Shown here one piece after another: positions 5,683 through 7,729 of a stretch of DNA of 7,729 nucleotides. The DNA comes from Oscillospiraceae bacterium (lineage in GTDB: Bacteria > Bacillota > Clostridia > Oscillospirales > Acutalibacteraceae): contig DNGF01000122.1 in NCBI GenBank assembly GCA_003486665.1, positions 1-7,729 on the forward strand. The letters are read 5' to 3'. A program made the position numbers and the translations under genes. Below the pieces are notes generated by a model. It was not told the origin of the DNA. It saw only the letters and a list, made by a program, of their open reading frames with translations, and ran no database searches. Position 1 is the first letter of the stretch. Each line of letters opens with the position of its first letter.

Positions 5683-6320
5683 AGCCGATTATTGTTGATC
5701 CGAAAGACACGACCCGCGCGGCGGCATTTGAGCTTTGGATGGATGCGCCGAATCCAATGGTAACGTTTTTTAAGACGCTGGACGTGACACCTCTTATCAG
5801 GCTCAGCCGAAAGCATGGCGTCAAATTCAATATGCTGCTCTGCTTTTGCATCGGCAAGGCGGCAAGCGAAATAAAAGAGTTTTACCTGCTCCCTGTTGGG
5901 CATGAGCTTTTGCAATACGATAGCATTGCGGTCAATACCATCGTCAAAAACAAAGCAGGCGAAGTCAGCTCCTGCGATATACCGTTTTCAAACAATCTTT
6001 CACAGTTTAATGACAACTACTTACACCTTACGAAGCAAGCGGCCGAAACCTGCACTAACCACGATTTGACAGACAGTATGGTAATCGGCACCTCCGCTAT
6101 CATTGACACGGAAATTGACGGAGCAGTGGGCATGAACAGCGGTATTTTTAATAATCCGTTTATTATTTTGGGGAAATATCACAAGGGACTTTTAAAGACA
6201 ACGCTCAAGCTCTCATTCCAATTTCACCACACTCAGATGGACGGCGCACACGCGGGTCGTTTTCTGCAGCGCTTGCAGGAAAAAATCTATAATATAAAAT
6301 CAGAGTTTCAGCGCAACTGA
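5679..6320 (+). CDS. CatA-like (chloramphenicol acetyltransferase family) O-acetyltransferase
   Basis: This encodes 213 residues, the same size as type A chloramphenicol acetyltransferases. The active-site signature FQFHHTQMDGAHAGRFLQRLQ lies near the C-terminus. By family analogy His184 is the general base and Asp188, four residues later, the structural partner. The N-terminal part (MVTFFKTLDVTPLI, then KFNMLLCFCIGKAASEIKEF) follows the CAT fold, and NPFIILGKYH precedes the active site as in known CATs. The central segment (VIGTSAIIDTEIDGA) lacks the NPWVSFTSFD pattern of classical CATs, a region that includes the transition-state serine, so a different acceptor is plausible. Classical CATs are trimers using acetyl-CoA. 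GGGAG at 5667-5671 gives a moderate ribosome site. The 4-bp overlap with the upstream hydrolase suggests coupling. Confidence 0.88.
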   Translation: MKPIIVDPKDTTRAAAFELWMDAPNPMVTFFKTLDVTPLIRLSRKHGVKFNMLLCFCIGKAASEIKEFYLLPVGHELLQYDSIAVNTIVKNKAGEVSSCDIPFSNNLSQFNDNYLHLTKQAAETCTNHDLTDSMVIGTSAIIDTEIDGAVGMNSGIFNNPFIILGKYHKGLLKTTLKLSFQFHHTQMDGAHAGRFLQRLQEKIYNIKSEFQRN

Positions 6321-6466
6321 ATAAAACACTTATACTTCAAGGGGTGAGTCCTAAACAAGCAATCAGAAATTTTTGCAGCTGTTCATTGAATTTTTCTGAA
6401 AAGCACACCGATAAGAACAAATTAGGCAGGGCTTTTCGACTCTGCCTCAACCGAAAGGAAACAGCT
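6321..6466 (+). other. 146-bp mid-operon spacer with possible RNA hairpins
   Basis: This is the largest gap in the array. TCAGAAA (6363-6369) can pair with TTTCTGA (6393-6399) across a long loop. AGGCAG (6424-6429) pairs with CTGCCT (6442-6447), extended inward by a wobble and a G-C around CTTTTCGA. The second hairpin ends seven bases before the AAAGGAA ribosome site and has no T-run, so it is not a terminator. A frame is open from a GTG at 6344 into the next gene, but it lacks a ribosome site and has no family resemblance. No convincing promoter is visible. Confidence 0.45.
6454..6460 (+). promoter_or_regulatory. Ribosome binding site that sets the methyltransferase start at 6467
   Basis: AAAGGAA at 6454-6460 is six bases before ATG 6467. 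The upstream in-frame GTG at 6344 has no comparable site, and the 41 residues it would add do not look like part of the methyltransferase fold. Confidence 0.75.
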
Positions 6467-7372
6467 ATGGAAAACAAAGCAAGCATAACATCACTCATGT
6501 CGGCTTTTGCCCGTGCCTTTCATGCTGAAAATGAGAAGCACCCGATTTTTGCCGACACTCTTGCAAAAGAACTGATGACAGCCGAAGAATATAAAATGAT
6601 TGAAAAATATGTTCTCGGCGGCATGGATTTCTTTGCGCCCGAAAAGAAAAACACTTTTACAAGCGGCACCGAAGCCGTGCGATACATTGTCAACACTCAG
6701 CTTGCGCCGACCCCTCTTTGCCGTGCGGCTTACTGTGAAAGAGCGATGAAAACGGCAGCAATGACAGGCACCGAGCAGTTTGTAATTCTCGGCGCAGGAC
6801 TCGATACTTTTGCTCTGCGTGAAAGCGAATTTTTAAGTAAACACAAGGTTTTTGAGGTAGATCACCCGTTGACCCAGGCGGACAAGCTACAGCGCATAAA
6901 GCGCAGTAATCTTGCTCTGCCCGACAACCTCACCTTTGTCGGCGTTGATTTTACAAAAGACAGCTTATCCGAAAAATTGCTTGAAGCCGGCTATGATAGA
7001 AACAGAAAAACGTTCTTTTCTTGGCTCGGCGTAAGCTATTATTTATATTTTAATGAGATTGAAAGTTTGCTTTGCACCCTTAAATCTCTCGGTGCCGAGG
7101 GAAGCACTCTTCTCTTTGACTATGCCGACGCGGATCTTTTTGCCGCCGACGAAAAGCGGGTAAAAAATATGCTTGCAATGGCAAAAGCAGGCGGAGAAGA
7201 AATGCGCTCATGCTTCGATTATATGAGCATCGAAAGGCTGCTTTCCGATAACGGATTCCTGATTTACGAAATGCTTATGCCGCACGATATTCAAGCAAAA
7301 ATTATTGATCCGACAGGCTCGGATATCAGAGCCTTTGAACATATTAATTATATACAATCTGTTTTAAAGTGA
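6467..7372 (+). CDS. Class I SAM-dependent methyltransferase, leucine carboxyl methyltransferase (LCM/PPM)-like
   Basis: This encodes 301 residues from ATG 6467. SAM-binding motif I is FVILGAGLDTFALR (105-118), the pattern typical of the LCM/PPM1 group and its bacterial O-methyltransferases. EVDHPLTQADK (130-140) follows, with the acidic residues that hold the ribose, then FVGVDFTKDSL (157-167) and FFSWLGVSYYLYFNEIESLL (183-202). The N-terminal 75 residues are a helical lid, and FDYADADLF begins the C-terminal half. Bacterial members methylate carboxyl or hydroxyl groups of small molecules, often in polyketide or related pathways, but most chromosomal ones have no known substrate. The start is chosen from the AAAGGAA site. 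The stop codon overlaps the ribosome site of the next gene. Confidence 0.88.
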   Translation: MENKASITSLMSAFARAFHAENEKHPIFADTLAKELMTAEEYKMIEKYVLGGMDFFAPEKKNTFTSGTEAVRYIVNTQLAPTPLCRAAYCERAMKTAAMTGTEQFVILGAGLDTFALRESEFLSKHKVFEVDHPLTQADKLQRIKRSNLALPDNLTFVGVDFTKDSLSEKLLEAGYDRNRKTFFSWLGVSYYLYFNEIESLLCTLKSLGAEGSTLLFDYADADLFAADEKRVKNMLAMAKAGGEEMRSCFDYMSIERLLSDNGFLIYEMLMPHDIQAKIIDPTGSDIRAFEHINYIQSVLK

Positions 7373-7381
7373 GGTTATTTT

Positions 7382-7699
7382 ATGGCTACATCAGTTGAAT
7401 ACATTGAGTTTGTTCGCGAAAAGCTTGACAGATTCGGCTCTGTTCGCACAAGAAAAATGTTTGGCGAATATATGGTCTATTTTAACGACAGACCGATTCT
7501 GACGGTTTGCGATAACACGGTTTTTGTAAAGAAATTTCCCGAACTTTCCGAAATCATGAGCAGCGCACCGTGCGGTTTTCCTTACGAGGGTGCAAAAGAA
7601 AGCTATATCCTCGATATTGAAAACGACGAGCTGTTGGATCAGGTTATTCCGATACTCGGCAATATCGTTCCGCTTCCGAAGCCGAAGAAAAAGAAATGA
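7382..7699 (+). CDS. TfoX/Sxy N-terminal domain protein
   Basis: This encodes 105 residues, a stand-alone TfoX N-terminal domain. The hallmark block is RTRKMFGEYMVYFNDRPIL (22-40) followed by TVCDNTVFVKKFPEL, with SYILDIENDELLDQVIPIL as the late helix. The basic tail PLPKPKKKK ends the protein. In gamma-proteobacteria TfoX/Sxy promotes competence gene expression, but that role is tied to CRP and is not expected in a Firmicute; small single-domain versions like this have no established function. GAGGT at 7371-7375 overlaps the upstream stop and is the ribosome site. The C-terminal TfoX helix-hairpin-helix domain is absent. Confidence 0.88.
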   Translation: MATSVEYIEFVREKLDRFGSVRTRKMFGEYMVYFNDRPILTVCDNTVFVKKFPELSEIMSSAPCGFPYEGAKESYILDIENDELLDQVIPILGNIVPLPKPKKKK

Positions 7700-7708
7700 G
7701 GTGTTCTC

Positions 7709-7729
7709 ATGAAATCAAGATGTAATACT
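7709..7729 (+). CDS. Start of a further operon gene (cut by the window end)
   Basis: An ATG at 7709 is preceded by GAGGTG (7698-7703) that overlaps the TfoX-type stop codon, the same arrangement as at other joints of this array. Only seven codons are visible (MKSRCNT), so no product can be suggested. Its presence shows that the operon probably continues. Confidence 0.55.

Noticed and set aside
4536..6320. Calling the XAT and CatA-like genes antibiotic resistance genes (vat, cat)
   Set aside because: Family membership is clear but the sequences differ from proven resistance enzymes in acceptor-side segments, and no mobile element flanks them.
6331..6336. TATACT as an internal promoter -10 box
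   Set aside because: No acceptable -35 hexamer lies 16-18 bp upstream, so it is probably chance in AT-rich sequence.
6344..6466. N-terminal extension of the methyltransferase from GTG 6344
   Set aside because: There is no ribosome site at the GTG, the added residues do not fit the family, and ATG 6467 has AAAGGAA at good spacing.
1..7729. CRISPR array, tRNA/rRNA, insertion sequence or phage remnants
   Set aside because: I saw no regular repeat-spacer pattern, no cloverleaf or rRNA segment, and no transposase, integrase or phage structural gene in the translated frames.

Overview
The window looks like chromosomal DNA of a low-to-moderate GC Firmicute, most likely an anaerobic gut-type Clostridium relative (Oscillospiraceae/Ruminococcus-like). 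The basis is strong AGGAGG-type Shine-Dalgarno sites before nearly every gene, near-consensus sigma-A promoters, AT-rich spacers and families typical of that group (zinc-ribbon/DUF5067-like protein, YoaP-like acetyltransferase, CatA-like and XAT acyltransferases). The taxonomic call is inference. I see no rRNA, tRNA, CRISPR array, insertion sequence or integrase.

Layout. Positions 1-372 hold the 3' end of a plus-strand gene for a small membrane protein. It ends at a hairpin terminator (378-408) shared with a convergent minus-strand gene (416-1051) for a zinc-ribbon, membrane-anchored protein with a DUF5067-like outer domain. A divergent intergenic region (1052-1192) carries a consensus promoter for the next plus gene and a perfect 17-bp palindrome. 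The gene at 1193-1840 encodes a secreted protein of 215 residues with a possible His...Asn-Cys, permuted papain-like (NlpC/P60-superfamily) arrangement. It is closed off by a strong terminator (1861-1900).

From 1902 on there is one long co-directional array with a perfect TTGACA-17-TATAAT promoter. Its genes are a TetR-family regulator (TTG start at 1980), a GNAT/YoaP-like acetyltransferase, a small integral membrane protein, an ICMT/PEMT-like membrane methyltransferase, an XAT (Vat/CatB-like) left-handed beta-helix acyltransferase, an isochorismatase-like cysteine hydrolase, a CatA-like acetyltransferase (4-bp overlap with the hydrolase), an LCM-type SAM methyltransferase, a TfoX N-terminal domain protein, and the first seven codons of another gene. 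Most joints are overlaps or gaps of about 5-20 bp. The exceptions are 61 bp at 4475-4535 and 146 bp at 6321-6466, the latter with possible RNA hairpins. I see no terminator inside the array.

How the genes may work together. The array is rich in group-transfer enzymes: three acyltransferases of unrelated folds and two methyltransferases, plus one hydrolase, behind a TetR repressor whose promoter carries an inverted repeat over the -10 box. This fits an inducible small-molecule modification (detoxification or tailoring) operon, or a run of small accessory genes collected behind one promoter. No substrate can be read from the sequence, and antibiotic resistance is not shown.
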